From Pseudoselenomonas ruminantium (GTDB taxonomy: Bacteria; Bacillota; Negativicutes; Selenomonadales; Selenomonadaceae): a stretch of 64,000 nt of DNA. The notes below the pieces were generated by a model. The model saw only the letters and a list, made by a program, of their open reading frames with translations, searched no databases and was not told the origin of the DNA. Position numbers and translations under genes: made by a program. Below, in pieces: positions 54,753 to 63,527 of the stretch (the first letter of the stretch is position 1; the number at the start of each line of letters is the position of its first letter). Location of the stretch: the NCBI RefSeq assembly GCF_900142515.1, contig NZ_FRBC01000015.1, positions 17,366 to 81,365 on the forward strand, read 5' to 3'.

Positions 54753-55874
54753 TTAAGCAACCTGTTTTTGTTCTATTGCCTTTCGCAGTATATTTATTGC
54801 TGCATTGGCATCTCGGTCATGATGTGAACCACATGCAGGGCAAGTCCAATCCCTGATACCAAGATTCTTAGTTTCCCTGTTCTGGTATCCGCATTTTGAA
54901 CAGGTCTGGCTTGACGGGTAGAATGTATCTACCTTCAAGATTTCAGAGCCATGCAATTCTGCCTTGTATTCAAGCTGACGGAAGAACTCAGACCAGCTTA
55001 CGTCTGATATAGCACGAGCTAACTTGTGGTTTCTCATCATGTTCTTAATTTGCAGGTGTTCTATGGCTATAGTCTTGTTCTGTCTAACCAATGCCGTAGA
55101 TGTTTTGTGCAGAAAGTCCCTGCGGATATTGGATATACGCTCATGAACTCTGGCAACACGGATTCTAGCCTTATCCCTATTCACAGACCTTGGCATTTTT
55201 CGAGAAAGCCGTCTTTGTTCTCGCACAAGCTTTCTAGTCAAACGCCGCAGGATTCTGGGATTGGCAACAGTATTTCCATTGCTGTCTGAATAGAACTCCT
55301 TTAAACCTACGTCAATGCCTATTTCTCCGCCGTCATTGGTCTTGAGCAAACTTCCCCTGTCCAATTCTACACACAAAGACACAAAATATTTGCCAGAAGC
55401 ATTACGGCTGACCGTAGCATTGAGGATTCGCCCGTCAAATTCACGGCTCTGCTTGATTTTCACAGCTCCGATTTTTGGCAGTTTAATTCGATTCCCTACG
55501 ATACGGACGCCTTTGCTCTGATTCCTGGTGCGGTAGGACTGGCTATGGTTATGCTTGGATTTGAAGCGTGGGTATTTTGCTTGGTGTTTGAAAAAATTCT
55601 GGTATGCTGTGTCGAGATTCTTCAAGGACTCCTGTAATGCCATGCTGTCTACCTCTTTCAGCCAGCTATACTCTTCATACCTTTTCAAGTCCGTCAGCAT
55701 GGCACTGGTCTGATTGTAGGTTACAGACTTATGGTTTGCAGTCCATTCATCTCTACGGATGGCGAGAAAATGATTGAACACAAATCGGCAACAGCCCAGA
55801 GTACGGTTAATTAGTTCTTGCTGGGCATGGTTCGGATATATTCTGAATTTGAAGCCCATTGTGTACTTGTCCAT
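54753..55874 (-). CDS. tnpB: IS605-type TnpB RNA-guided nuclease
   Basis: 373 residues. N-terminal helix-turn-helix region MGFKFRIYPNHAQQELINRTLG, RuvC-like catalytic motifs IGIDVGLKEF (Asp), AIEHLQIKNM (Glu) and HDRDANAAINIL (Asp), and zinc ribbon CSKCGYQN...CPACG. All catalytic residues are present, so it may be active as an omega-RNA-guided endonuclease. AAGGAAG precedes the ATG; 4 bases after tnpA. Confidence 0.93.
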   Translation of the reverse strand: MDKYTMGFKFRIYPNHAQQELINRTLGCCRFVFNHFLAIRRDEWTANHKSVTYNQTSAMLTDLKRYEEYSWLKEVDSMALQESLKNLDTAYQNFFKHQAKYPRFKSKHNHSQSYRTRNQSKGVRIVGNRIKLPKIGAVKIKQSREFDGRILNATVSRNASGKYFVSLCVELDRGSLLKTNDGGEIGIDVGLKEFYSDSNGNTVANPRILRRLTRKLVREQRRLSRKMPRSVNRDKARIRVARVHERISNIRRDFLHKTSTALVRQNKTIAIEHLQIKNMMRNHKLARAISDVSWSEFFRQLEYKAELHGSEILKVDTFYPSSQTCSKCGYQNRETKNLGIRDWTCPACGSHHDRDANAAINILRKAIEQKQVA

Positions 55875-55878
55875 TTTC

Positions 55879-56289
55879 TCACTTCCTTTGCGATGTTTTT
55901 TGGCTCTCGATATACTGCTTCACGATGTTAAGCGGAGCACCACCGACAGTGGAGCAAAAATAGCTGTTTGTCCATAGGCTAGGCAGTTTAGTTGTCAGCC
56001 ATGGAAATTCCTGCCTCAAGATACGAGAGGTCTTGCCCTTGATAGTCTTTACGGCTTTGTGAACACCGAACTGCGGGTGAACCTCCAGTAGAAGATGCAC
56101 ATGGTCTGGCATGATTTCCATTTCGATTACATCGACTTGGATTTCTTCACAGATTGACTTGACCAGCTCCTTTAGTCTGGTGTCAACGCCATTGACCAAC
56201 ACTTTTCTGCGGTACTTGGGACAGAACACGATATGGTACTTACATGAATATACGATATTGTGGCTTGAATGATATTTTATTTCTCCCAT
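55879..56289 (-). CDS. tnpA: IS200-type Y1 transposase TnpA
   Basis: 136 residues. HUH motif in EIMPDHVHLLLEV and catalytic Tyr in IVKQYIESQ; FCPKYRRKVL and LWTNSYFCSTVGGAP typical of TnpA. Single-strand peel-and-paste transposase. Starts at ATG 56289; the longer frame upstream has no ribosome site. Confidence 0.93.
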   Translation of the reverse strand: MGEIKYHSSHNIVYSCKYHIVFCPKYRRKVLVNGVDTRLKELVKSICEEIQVDVIEMEIMPDHVHLLLEVHPQFGVHKAVKTIKGKTSRILRQEFPWLTTKLPSLWTNSYFCSTVGGAPLNIVKQYIESQKTSQRK

Positions 56290-56420
56290 ATTTGTATTAT
56301 ACAACTTTAAGAAAGCTAATACAACACAAGTTAAAAAGTAATTGTCCACCTTCAATTACTTACGTAAATTCGGTGGACACGCCTTATATCCCCATGACTA
56401 AAGTTAGGGGTTTTACGGCG

Positions 56421-56516
56421 TTTTGGATAATCATCCTGAACCGCATCATACAGATGAACCTCCTGACGACCAATTCCCTGAAGGAATGTTCCGCTTCGAG
56501 AAAAGACTTCCCTGAA
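56421..56516 (+). pseudogene. Possible 3' remnant of a gene next to the IS left end
   Basis: Immediately outside the left end a plus-strand frame reads DNHPEPHHTDEPPDDQFPEG then MFRFEKRLP and stops. Composition is protein-like (acidic, Pro/His-rich) and has no start. May be the tail of a gene cut by the element. Otherwise the 314 bases between tnpA and the next gene hold only the IS end. Confidence 0.3.
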
Positions 56517-56602
56517 ACTAAGAAAAATTTAATAAATTTATGATAAGGTAAGTCCGTAAAAACTTGTCACACATATCATCGTTTATACGGAGGGAACTTT
56601 CT

Positions 56603-57121
56603 ATGTCATCCAACAATATTACGACCAGTCCCGAAACACAAAAAGTCTATGACGAAATGAATAGACTTTCCCCCTACTGTGCCCCTAGCGGTCAATTCTT
56701 TGAACGCAATGATATCGAATACCTGATAAATAACGGCTACAGTCTCCAAGATGCCAAGGATGCACTTTCACGCTGCCCCAAATACCTTTCCCAATATAAA
56801 GCGCCCAATGGTCAATATTTCGCTGCCAATGATATCGAGTACCTGCTAGACAACGGCTATAGCCTTCAGGATGCGCTAGATGAACTGGCCGAATGTGATC
56901 GATATTCAGATGGCCGCACTCATCAATCCAACAGCAGCAACAGAACCATTTACAATTTCAGCATTTTCGGTGCTCATGCCTTCTGCGATGACGACGACCA
57001 TTTTTTCCATAACCATTCCAGCTCATACTATGACCACGACAGTAGTGATGACAGCAGCTGCAGTGATTCTGACAACTGCGATACAAACGACAATGCCGAA
57101 GACAAAGAACCGGACGCATGA
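56603..57121 (+). CDS. Small acidic protein with two copies of a ~40-residue repeat
   Basis: 172 residues, function not recognised. Two tandem repeats (about residues 24-60 and 63-100) of the form APxGQxFxxNDIEYL-(I/L)xNGYSLQDAxDxLxxC, followed by a low-complexity tail rich in Asp, Ser and His (DDDDHFFHNHSSSYYDHDSS). No signal peptide or membrane segment. The tail could bind metal. GGAGGG lies 10 bases before the ATG. Terminator overlaps its stop codon. Confidence 0.6.
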   Translation: MSSNNITTSPETQKVYDEMNRLSPYCAPSGQFFERNDIEYLINNGYSLQDAKDALSRCPKYLSQYKAPNGQYFAANDIEYLLDNGYSLQDALDELAECDRYSDGRTHQSNSSNRTIYNFSIFGAHAFCDDDDHFFHNHSSSYYDHDSSDDSSCSDSDNCDTNDNAEDKEPDA

Positions 57122-57146
57122 GCAGTACGTCCGGTTCTTTGCTGTG
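57106..57146 (+). terminator. Terminator
   Basis: GAACCGGACG / CGTCCGGTTC stem with TTT following; its left arm overlaps the last codons of the repeat protein. Confidence 0.75.
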
Positions 57147-57245
57147 TATTATATTTTAGGAGAGCTTTAACGAAAGCCTGTATATAATATAGCACCATTG
57201 AGAATGAAAATCAATAGATAATCGGAAATTATTTTTACAACGAAA

Positions 57246-57284
57246 AGAGTCCCCAAGTCAATACACAAAACCTTGGGGACTCCG
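57246..57284 (-). terminator. Orphan terminator-like hairpin
   Basis: GGAGTCCCCAAGG / CTTGGGGACTC with TTTT on the minus strand only, inside the 350-base gap 57122-57470. No minus-strand gene lies just upstream, so either an unseen small RNA ends here or it is a relic. Nothing else is recognisable in the gap. Confidence 0.4.
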
Positions 57285-57470
57285 TCACGTATATAACGCT
57301 CTCCTAATCCTATTCTAACATGAAGAAGGATAATTGTCCAAATATTTCTTCACCAGCCGAAGAACATTTCTGCTGCCAACATCATTCCAGCAGGATATAA
57401 ACGCCCTTTGACGAATAGAGCTAATAAGTGAAAGCCTATGAATCTTTTAAAGGATACGGAGGGAAACGCC

Positions 57471-58043
57471 ATGAGTATGCTTGAATCCATCAACAAACGC
57501 CGCAGTTACTACCAGCTTACAAAAGATCTGCCGGTTGATGCAATCAAGATCAAGGAAACTGTCCAACAGGCCACAGAGCTGGTTCCTGATGCTTTCAACA
57601 TGAAGTCAGCCCGCGTCGTCCTAGCCATGAACAGCAAACATGATGAGCTATGGGATGCGATTTACGATGCATTTGGCGGAAAAGTCGCTCGCGAGAAAAT
57701 CGACAGTTTCAAGGCTGGAGCTGGCACGGTGCTGTACTTCTATGATGAAGAGGTCGTAAAAAAATTACAGGAACAGTACCCTGCTTATGCCCCCAATTTC
57801 CCCATCTGGTCGCAACAAGCGAATGGCATGTTGCAGTTCACCATCTGGACAGCTCTGCGTGACCTGAATGTTGGTGCCAATATCCAGCACTACAATCCAG
57901 TCATTGACGATGCTGTAAAAAAACTATTCAATCTCCCGGATTCATGGAAACTCGTTGCGCAAATGCCATTTGGCGGCATTGCTGCTGAACCTGATGCCAA
58001 AGAGCCTGAAGACATTACAACCCGCGTCAAGGTTTTCGACTGA
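57471..58043 (+). CDS. Nitroreductase-family protein
   Basis: 190 residues, FMN-dependent NAD(P)H oxidoreductase fold (YdfN/HBN1-like): MLESINKRRSYYQLTKDLP at the FMN phosphate site, VPDAFNMKSARVVLAM, FPIWSQQANGMLQFTIWTALRDLNVGANIQHYNP, and PFGGIAAEPDAKEPEDITTRVKVFD at the end. Reduces quinones or nitro compounds; physiological substrate unknown. ATG at 57471 with GGAGGG 8 bases upstream. Stands alone with a terminator-like hairpin after it (about 58067-58106). Confidence 0.85.
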   Translation: MSMLESINKRRSYYQLTKDLPVDAIKIKETVQQATELVPDAFNMKSARVVLAMNSKHDELWDAIYDAFGGKVAREKIDSFKAGAGTVLYFYDEEVVKKLQEQYPAYAPNFPIWSQQANGMLQFTIWTALRDLNVGANIQHYNPVIDDAVKKLFNLPDSWKLVAQMPFGGIAAEPDAKEPEDITTRVKVFD

Positions 58044-58220
58044 AAAATAGCCTCCCCGCCACCAAAAGCCGCTCCTGCTGACACCCCATCAGCGGAGCGG
58101 CTTTATGTATTATGAAAGGGCATATGCTGAAGCAGTTCTGCCTTCACAAAATACCATATTTCATAGCTTAATCAAACAAATACGAATTTTTTGTGTGCAA
58201 CAACCATCTAAAAAACACCT

Positions 58221-58457
58221 TCATATCTTCTCGCTATCTACGATAATTTTGTATCTGCGCATGTTGCCATCTTCAAATTCTCTGTCCTGTACCCAACTGG
58301 CAATCTTGCCCCGGCGTTTCAACGATCCCAACACTTCCTCCTTGTTCCAGTGCAGAATCACATCTACTGTTATATCGCCAGCCGGCAGCAGACAGCCATG
58401 TTGTTCAAAAATCGTATCTTCAATGGTACGCCAGATATCCCGGCAAAACTTCTCCAT
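58221..58457 (-). CDS. Small protein of unknown function beside the CRISPR array
   Basis: 78 residues from an ATG with AAGGAAG upstream (MEKFCRDIWRTIEDTIFEQ...). Ends YKIIVDSEKI. A plausible compact alpha/beta protein (GDITVDVILHWNKEEVLGSL, GKIASWVQDREFEDG). Starts 79 bases beyond the leader-distal end of the array, same direction as cas genes. No family recognised; anti-CRISPR or immunity-associated function would be speculation. Confidence 0.5.
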   Translation of the reverse strand: MEKFCRDIWRTIEDTIFEQHGCLLPAGDITVDVILHWNKEEVLGSLKRRGKIASWVQDREFEDGNMRRYKIIVDSEKI

Positions 58458-58535
58458 TTCACTTCCTTGGTGTTTGCTTTTCTTAATCATACTTATGAAT
58501 TTACCCTATACAGCAACAAAAGTCAACGTCTTGTG

Positions 58536-59585
58536 CATCTAAACCTCCTATGCGGAGGAACACGTCAAGTATGCGAGTGGGTTGATTGTGCAGTGTTTCT
58601 AAGCCGCCTATACGGCGGAACACGACTGGATTCAGACTGCAGCATCCGCGACAGTTTTCTAAGCCGCCTATACGGCGGAACACTGTCCCAAACAGCATTT
58701 TCTATCCATGCTAAATTTCTAAGCCGCCTATACGGCGGAACACGGTATCCAGAACAATAATCGTCGCTTACTGAAATTTCTAAGCCGCCTATACGGCGGA
58801 ACACTTCAAACCGGGGGAAGAATGGACATTCCAACATTTCTAAGCCGCCTATACGGCGGAACACGATCCGGTAAGCTGTGGCGGCAGTGTGGCACATTTC
58901 TAAGCCGCCTATACGGCGGAACACGGAATCAGCCGCCCCGTTTCCTCCCCTTTGAATTTCTAAGCCGCCTATACGGCGGAACACTAGGTCTCCACACCTC
59001 GTGCATCGTCCCTGGCTTTCTAAGCCGCCTATACGGCGGAACACCTGCATCATCCTGCCATCACTTGTGAAGTAGTTTTCTAAGCCGCCTATACGGCGGA
59101 ACACTTCGCGCCGGTCGTCACGGCAAACGAATATTTTTTCTAAGCCGCCTATACGGCGGAACACAACCGCTTTTTCGGCTTCCAGATACAGCTTCATTTC
59201 TAAGCCGCCTATACGGCGGAACACATTTTCCAGGGCTACGCCAATGCGATCCGTGATTTCTAAGCCGCCTATACGGCGGAACACCTTGACTATCTGCCGC
59301 CTGGCCTCCAGAGAAATTTCTAAGCCGCCTATACGGCGGAACACCACATCTACCAGATCCTGCACGTTGAGATAGATTTCTAAGCCGCCTATACGGCGGA
59401 ACACGGCGGCAAGAATGAGGATATGATCGGCGTCAATTTCTAAGCCGCCTATACGGCGGAACACGGCCTTGGTCTTGGCTTTATACGCCCCCTCTGTTTC
59501 TAAGCCGCCTATACGGCGGAACACACTGTGGGGGCTATAGGTGGGGCGCTGGAACCGTTTCTAAGCCGCCTATACGGCGGAACAC
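58536..59585 (-). CRISPR. Type I-F CRISPR array, 18 repeats and 17 spacers
   Basis: 28-base repeats every 60-61 bases; spacers 32 bases, two of 33. In crRNA orientation (minus) the repeat reads GTGTTCCGCC-GTATA-GGCGG-CTTAGAAA: stem CCGCC/GGCGG with the GUAUA loop typical for Cas6f. Seventeen repeats (58596 to 59585) are near-identical. The last, leader-distal one (58536-58563) is degenerate but its stem changed on both arms to CCTCC/GGAGG. Leader is the 128-base A/T-rich stretch between 59586 and cas6f. Confidence 0.97.
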
Positions 59586-59713
59586 TTCATTCAATCGCTA
59601 AAGATTCCCGTAAAATAAGCTCTTCCCGCAGATTTATAGCATTTCACCCTAATTTTACCCCTTCTCCCACACGCTTATTTTATGCGGGTTCCCGTACCAT
59701 GATGAAATTTTGG
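59586..59713 (-). promoter_or_regulatory. Probable CRISPR leader
   Basis: 128 bases between the cas6f stop and the first repeat, A/T-rich with runs of A and T on the minus strand. Placement next to the conserved repeats and opposite the degenerate repeat defines it as the leader side. Confidence 0.6.
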
Positions 59714-60301
59714 TCAAAATTCCGGCACAGTTGACTGGTTATCCAGACCATAACTGCCAAAACCAACGTCCTGATCCGAATCCTGTACAATGCGTTCTAT
59801 ACAAAGGCGGTATTTTTGCTGATTCGTTTCACTATGCATCTGCACAAAGGGAACTTTTTTATCCCTGCATTCTTGCGGAAATAATTTCAAGGCTTCATCA
59901 TAAGATACATTATGCCGCTTGGCGTAGCGTCTGGCCTTCTGCATAGAACTTGCTTCCGGATGATAACGACGATAAATTGCATAGCCATGCACTCGCTTCG
60001 GCACAGGACGGATGCTGGTCATATGAATGTAATCTTCATACCTCTGTAGCCATTTCTTTATCGCTAATGCTTCCAATTGAGCTTCCGTTTCAGCAAATAT
60101 CCGCAGCTTACTGCCCAGTTGAACCTTTCTGCCATCTTCATATTGAGGAAACGAGACACCAATATGCCCCTTACTGCCGTCTTCCATCTGCGTTGCCAAA
60201 GCCAAGTGAAGTTGCTGATACAATTTGCTCCAGATATGGTTCTCATTGATCTCCGCATCCGGCAACAAGGTGAGTTCCTGATAAAACTTCACGCTGCTCA
60301 C
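59714..60301 (-). CDS. cas6f: CRISPR RNA endonuclease Cas6f (Csy4)
   Basis: 195 residues, processes pre-crRNA at the repeat hairpin and stays bound to it. MSSVKFYQELTLLPDAEINENHIWSKLYQQLHLAL at the N-terminus carries the catalytic-type His of the family (near HIW), GHIGVSFPQY, and Arg-rich helix RRYHPEASSMQKARRYAKRH for hairpin binding, FVQMHSETNQQKYRLCIER at the end. GTG start overlaps the csy3 stop (GTGA); a second GTG five codons later is also possible. Confidence 0.93.
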   Translation of the reverse strand: MSSVKFYQELTLLPDAEINENHIWSKLYQQLHLALATQMEDGSKGHIGVSFPQYEDGRKVQLGSKLRIFAETEAQLEALAIKKWLQRYEDYIHMTSIRPVPKRVHGYAIYRRYHPEASSMQKARRYAKRHNVSYDEALKLFPQECRDKKVPFVQMHSETNQQKYRLCIERIVQDSDQDVGFGSYGLDNQSTVPEF

Positions 60302-61308
60302 CCCTTGCCAAATACACCGCCACGCACCAGAACTGCCATAACATAATGCTCTTCTTCCGCACTGGCCAGCGGTTCGCCCAAGGCAAACTTATCAAACAAT
60401 GTGTAAAAATCTACCTTATCTTTAGGATTCCGGAATGCTTTTCCCAAGTTTGTCACCGCACCATACGGCTCGATGGCAATCGGTCCAGTTCCCTCTTCAC
60501 TTGCAAAATCTGGATACCATGTATCAATCGTCCGCAAAGCGTTGCCCAATTTCTGGGAATGCATTGCCGCTACACCATCCACATGATACAAAATCTTACT
60601 CTTGCGGCTGTTGCCCTTATCAAACACCAATTCTTCACTGGGATATACTTCTTGCCCAACACCCAGTTTTGCATAAGCCTCTACTTCAATGAATTGATAT
60701 GGCTCCTCACCGGATAATGCTGCTGCAATCTTTCCTGCCAAAGCCTTTATTTCCTCATGCTCTGTAAAGTCACGCAAGGAATAGGTATACGCATCAAATT
60801 TCTGCTCCCAGCTGCCAACCTTGACACAGACATCGATTTTCTCCGCCCCCAGCCGGTTTCTCCATAGGAAACGGGCGCTGGCAATATTATAGGCATAGCG
60901 GTAAGACAATTCCTTGAAGCCTGTCTTTTCTATATAGCCTTTGGCTGCCGCAGCATAACTTTGCGCAAAAGCTGCATTGTTGCAGGCCGACGGCTTTTCC
61001 ACACCACTCAATACCTTGATGGTAAAGGCCAGCTTCAGGGTATCCTGTTCCATGCCTAATGCGCAGGAATCCACTTGTTGCAGGTTAGGTTTTTCTACCT
61101 CTGCATTCAATTTCGCCGGATCATTCTGCACTGCCGGCTTCAGCCGATTGGAAATCGTCCCCCGTACTGATTTTTCCACCAGCTTCAATGGTTCAGCCTT
61201 TACCTTATGTTCATCATCCCAGCATGTGCCATACATATAGCCATCCGAGACGACTAATTTCTTTTCAAACGCCAATACCGATGCGATATCCGCTGCCTTT
61301 TTAGCCAT
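60298..61308 (-). CDS. csy3: Cas7f (Csy3), backbone subunit of the type I-F complex
   Basis: 336 residues. Typical Csy3 sequence: DIASVLAFEKKLVVSDGYMYGT, EKSVRGTISNRLK, GYIEKTGFKELSYRYAYNIASARFLWRNR, ILYHVDGVAAMHSQKLGNALRTIDTWYP, PIAIEPYGAVTNLGKAFRNPKDK, DFYTLFD. Six copies coat the crRNA spacer. ATG at 61308 with GGGGAGGA upstream; two bases after the csy2 stop. Confidence 0.95.
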   Translation of the reverse strand: MAKKAADIASVLAFEKKLVVSDGYMYGTCWDDEHKVKAEPLKLVEKSVRGTISNRLKPAVQNDPAKLNAEVEKPNLQQVDSCALGMEQDTLKLAFTIKVLSGVEKPSACNNAAFAQSYAAAAKGYIEKTGFKELSYRYAYNIASARFLWRNRLGAEKIDVCVKVGSWEQKFDAYTYSLRDFTEHEEIKALAGKIAAALSGEEPYQFIEVEAYAKLGVGQEVYPSEELVFDKGNSRKSKILYHVDGVAAMHSQKLGNALRTIDTWYPDFASEEGTGPIAIEPYGAVTNLGKAFRNPKDKVDFYTLFDKFALGEPLASAEEEHYVMAVLVRGGVFGKG

Positions 61309-61310
61309 TT

Positions 61311-62246
61311 CTATTCCTCCCCACGCAAATCTTGTTTCCCCATATTCCGACACAGATACAAACCTTCTGCTTCATTATATTCATATTCCCACATCATTTC
61401 CTGAATAGCCTCACAACGATAGGGCATCACAAATTCTCCCACCGTTACCAAAGGTTCCACAAAATGATGTTCATATTCATAGGAACGTTGTTCCTTCACT
61501 TGCAAATTGCCAGACAAATCACGGAAACCAACTGCTATCGGCACCAGCCAGCCATCCGCAGCCACCTTGCTTCTCTGCCATCCAAGAAAAGCCCCTTCCG
61601 CATCACGATTGGCTGTATACTGCACCTGCATAGCATTCAGCAAACTATCCAAGGCATCTTTGCCGCTCTCATGCTGAAGCAAATCCTGCCGCTCAATGAT
61701 TGCATAACCCGGCATTAACCTTGCCTTCACCCTGCGTACATCCCGCTCGTCATCATCGTCAACGGACACGACCTGCCAATCCTGCTGCTCACCGTGCCGC
61801 AGGACAATATCGCCCCCAGCCGCCTTCAGACGCGGTAATTCTCGCCGAACAGTTTCCTCAAAACTCTCTTTGAAGCTGCCTTTCATTCCCGCCAGTTCCA
61901 CCAACAAGCTGATTTCTAAATGGCAACGGGCCTCTTCAACAAAGGACGGTCGTTCAAACTCACCAGTTTTCCTGCTCTTCTTCAGCGGATTCGCTGTTCC
62001 AATCAAAGAGCCGTAAAAATTTCCCTTTTCATTGAACACCTGCAAATCAAAGGCATGACAAATGACCGCCACACGCGGCAAGCCGACTTCTTGCAGTTCA
62101 TCCCTCTGCCGGATCCGCCGCTGCAACGCATGAGTCATCCCCAGCCAGGCGGTCATTGCTGGAAAACCTACCGTATAAGGGCTGCTGGCCGCATTTGCGT
62201 TTTGAATCTGCAGGTGGGGAATCATCAGATATTGCTTGATCATCAT
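61311..62246 (-). CDS. csy2: Cas5f (Csy2)
   Basis: 311 residues. MIPHLQIQNANAASSPYTVGFPAMTAWLG is the Csy2 N-terminal motif; VGLPRVAVICHAFDLQVF and RLMPGYAIIERQDLL follow. Binds the 5' handle of the crRNA with Csy1. Separate from csy1, as in chromosomal I-F1 systems. ATG ATG start after AGGAGG. Confidence 0.93.
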   Translation of the reverse strand: MMIKQYLMIPHLQIQNANAASSPYTVGFPAMTAWLGMTHALQRRIRQRDELQEVGLPRVAVICHAFDLQVFNEKGNFYGSLIGTANPLKKSRKTGEFERPSFVEEARCHLEISLLVELAGMKGSFKESFEETVRRELPRLKAAGGDIVLRHGEQQDWQVVSVDDDDERDVRRVKARLMPGYAIIERQDLLQHESGKDALDSLLNAMQVQYTANRDAEGAFLGWQRSKVAADGWLVPIAVGFRDLSGNLQVKEQRSYEYEHHFVEPLVTVGEFVMPYRCEAIQEMMWEYEYNEAEGLYLCRNMGKQDLRGEE

Positions 62247-62256
62247 CCTATCCCTC

Positions 62257-63411
62257 CTACTGCTTTTGCAGATCACTACGAATAAATTCTGCCACTTCTT
62301 TTCGCAGTGCGGTCAGTTCTCCATCACCGAACTCTATCTTTTCCCGTTTCATGACTTTCTCATAAGCAGCCATCAGCCAGTCAGCAAACTCACCTGCCAG
62401 CTTCTTCTGCCATTCCTCATCAATCTGCCGGTCTTCTGCATACTTATCATCCAGCCAGATTGACTGTGCCCTGCTCAGACTGCGATTGTCCGTCCAGCTA
62501 CATTTCTCCCGCAGTACATATACCCTCAACAGAACCATTTCCATTATCTGTCGCTCTATGCTGCGAACAACCTGCCTGATTTCCATATTATTCCTTTTAT
62601 CAACATATCGCTTATGCAGACGCTGGAAAAGACCTATGAACTCCCGCAACCGTAAAGTTTCCTTGAAAAAATCCTTACGAGGATAGATTATCGTACGCTT
62701 TTCCAACACAGGCGGCAAGGATGGCAGCATATAACTGCGCCCGCCCTGCCGGTTATTTCCATAGGAGATATTTTGCGGTTTCGTTCCTCCGAATTTAGTC
62801 TGCACCAGATTATATATCCGCCGATGGTCACGGCCATAAGTATCCGACTTCTTACTGCAAGCCTGCCGGGCTTCATCTTCCATGGCTCGGATACGCATGC
62901 ATACTTCCTGCATCAAACTTGCGGGCGGCAAAACCGTCAATAAGTGGTAATCATCCTTCCTCACAGGAAAAAACACCTGACGTAACCGCTTGTCTGTTGA
63001 GTCAGGCAATACCTCCGACTTCACAGCCAACAAATCTTCACGCACCTGCTCGTAATCCGCCTGCATGATTTGAAAATCTTCCCGCAGAGCATCATCAGCA
63101 GACTGCAAATGTTCATAGAAGGTCTTCCCATCTTCCAGATGCAGTTGCAGCAAACTGGCAGTTGCCAAATAATTAGCCGCCACAAAAATATCCGGTGAAC
63201 AAGCCACCGAACCTGTCGATACATATACATCATCCGGTTTGCCATTTATCTTTGCCTGCCAATTGACTGTCACATCCGGATTGATAAAACGGCCTATATG
63301 CGTAGCAAACTGACACTTACTGGCATTCTTAGCCGTATCAGCCAGCCACTGTCCGGGCGGTACACCTTTCTTTTCAGATTCTGCTTGCACATAATCTGTC
63401 AACACACTCAT
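62257..63411 (-). CDS. csy1: Cas8f (Csy1), large subunit
   Basis: 384 residues. Hallmark KFGGTKPQNISYGNNRQGGRSYMLPSLPP, and YLATASLLQLHLEDGKTFYEHL, VFFPVRKDDYHLLTVLPPASL. Recognises the PAM and helps recruit Cas2-3. First gene of the four-gene operon. ATG at 63411, 6-7 bases from GAGGTG. No cas1 or cas2-3 lies between it and the second array; these two are missing from the window. Confidence 0.93.
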   Translation of the reverse strand: MSVLTDYVQAESEKKGVPPGQWLADTAKNASKCQFATHIGRFINPDVTVNWQAKINGKPDDVYVSTGSVACSPDIFVAANYLATASLLQLHLEDGKTFYEHLQSADDALREDFQIMQADYEQVREDLLAVKSEVLPDSTDKRLRQVFFPVRKDDYHLLTVLPPASLMQEVCMRIRAMEDEARQACSKKSDTYGRDHRRIYNLVQTKFGGTKPQNISYGNNRQGGRSYMLPSLPPVLEKRTIIYPRKDFFKETLRLREFIGLFQRLHKRYVDKRNNMEIRQVVRSIERQIMEMVLLRVYVLREKCSWTDNRSLSRAQSIWLDDKYAEDRQIDEEWQKKLAGEFADWLMAAYEKVMKREKIEFGDGELTALRKEVAEFIRSDLQKQ

Positions 63412-63527
63412 CAACATCACCTCACTTGCTTATATTGTTCAATATCATCTGCCATTTATCCTTGTTTTATATTATATTCTTCTAAATCATTGATAAATAA
63501 TTTAGAAAAGAACAATACCGGTGTATT

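Larger units (their letters stand above)
54625..56420 (-). mobile_element. IS200/IS605-family element with tnpA and tnpB
   Basis: Complete element: TnpA and TnpB on the minus strand. Both ends carry a matching subterminal hairpin with a bulged A: CCCCATGCCTAAAGGCAGGGG at 54634-54654 (right end) and CCCCATGACTAAAGTTAGGGG near 56390-56410 (left end). No terminal inverted repeats, as normal for this family. The segment between the tnpB stop and the right end (about 54640-54752) is where the guide (omega) RNA scaffold is expected. Confidence 0.88.

Noticed and set aside
54753..55874. Cas12-type effector working with the nearby array
   Set aside because: It sits next to tnpA between typical IS605 end hairpins and is of normal TnpB length; the array belongs to the I-F genes.
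58565..59524. 319-residue protein with repeated VFRRIGGLE
   Set aside because: It is the translation of the CRISPR repeats, whose 60-base period keeps the frame open.
57720..63420. Type I-F3 CRISPR-associated transposon
   Set aside because: cas8 and cas5 are separate genes and no tniQ or tns genes are seen.
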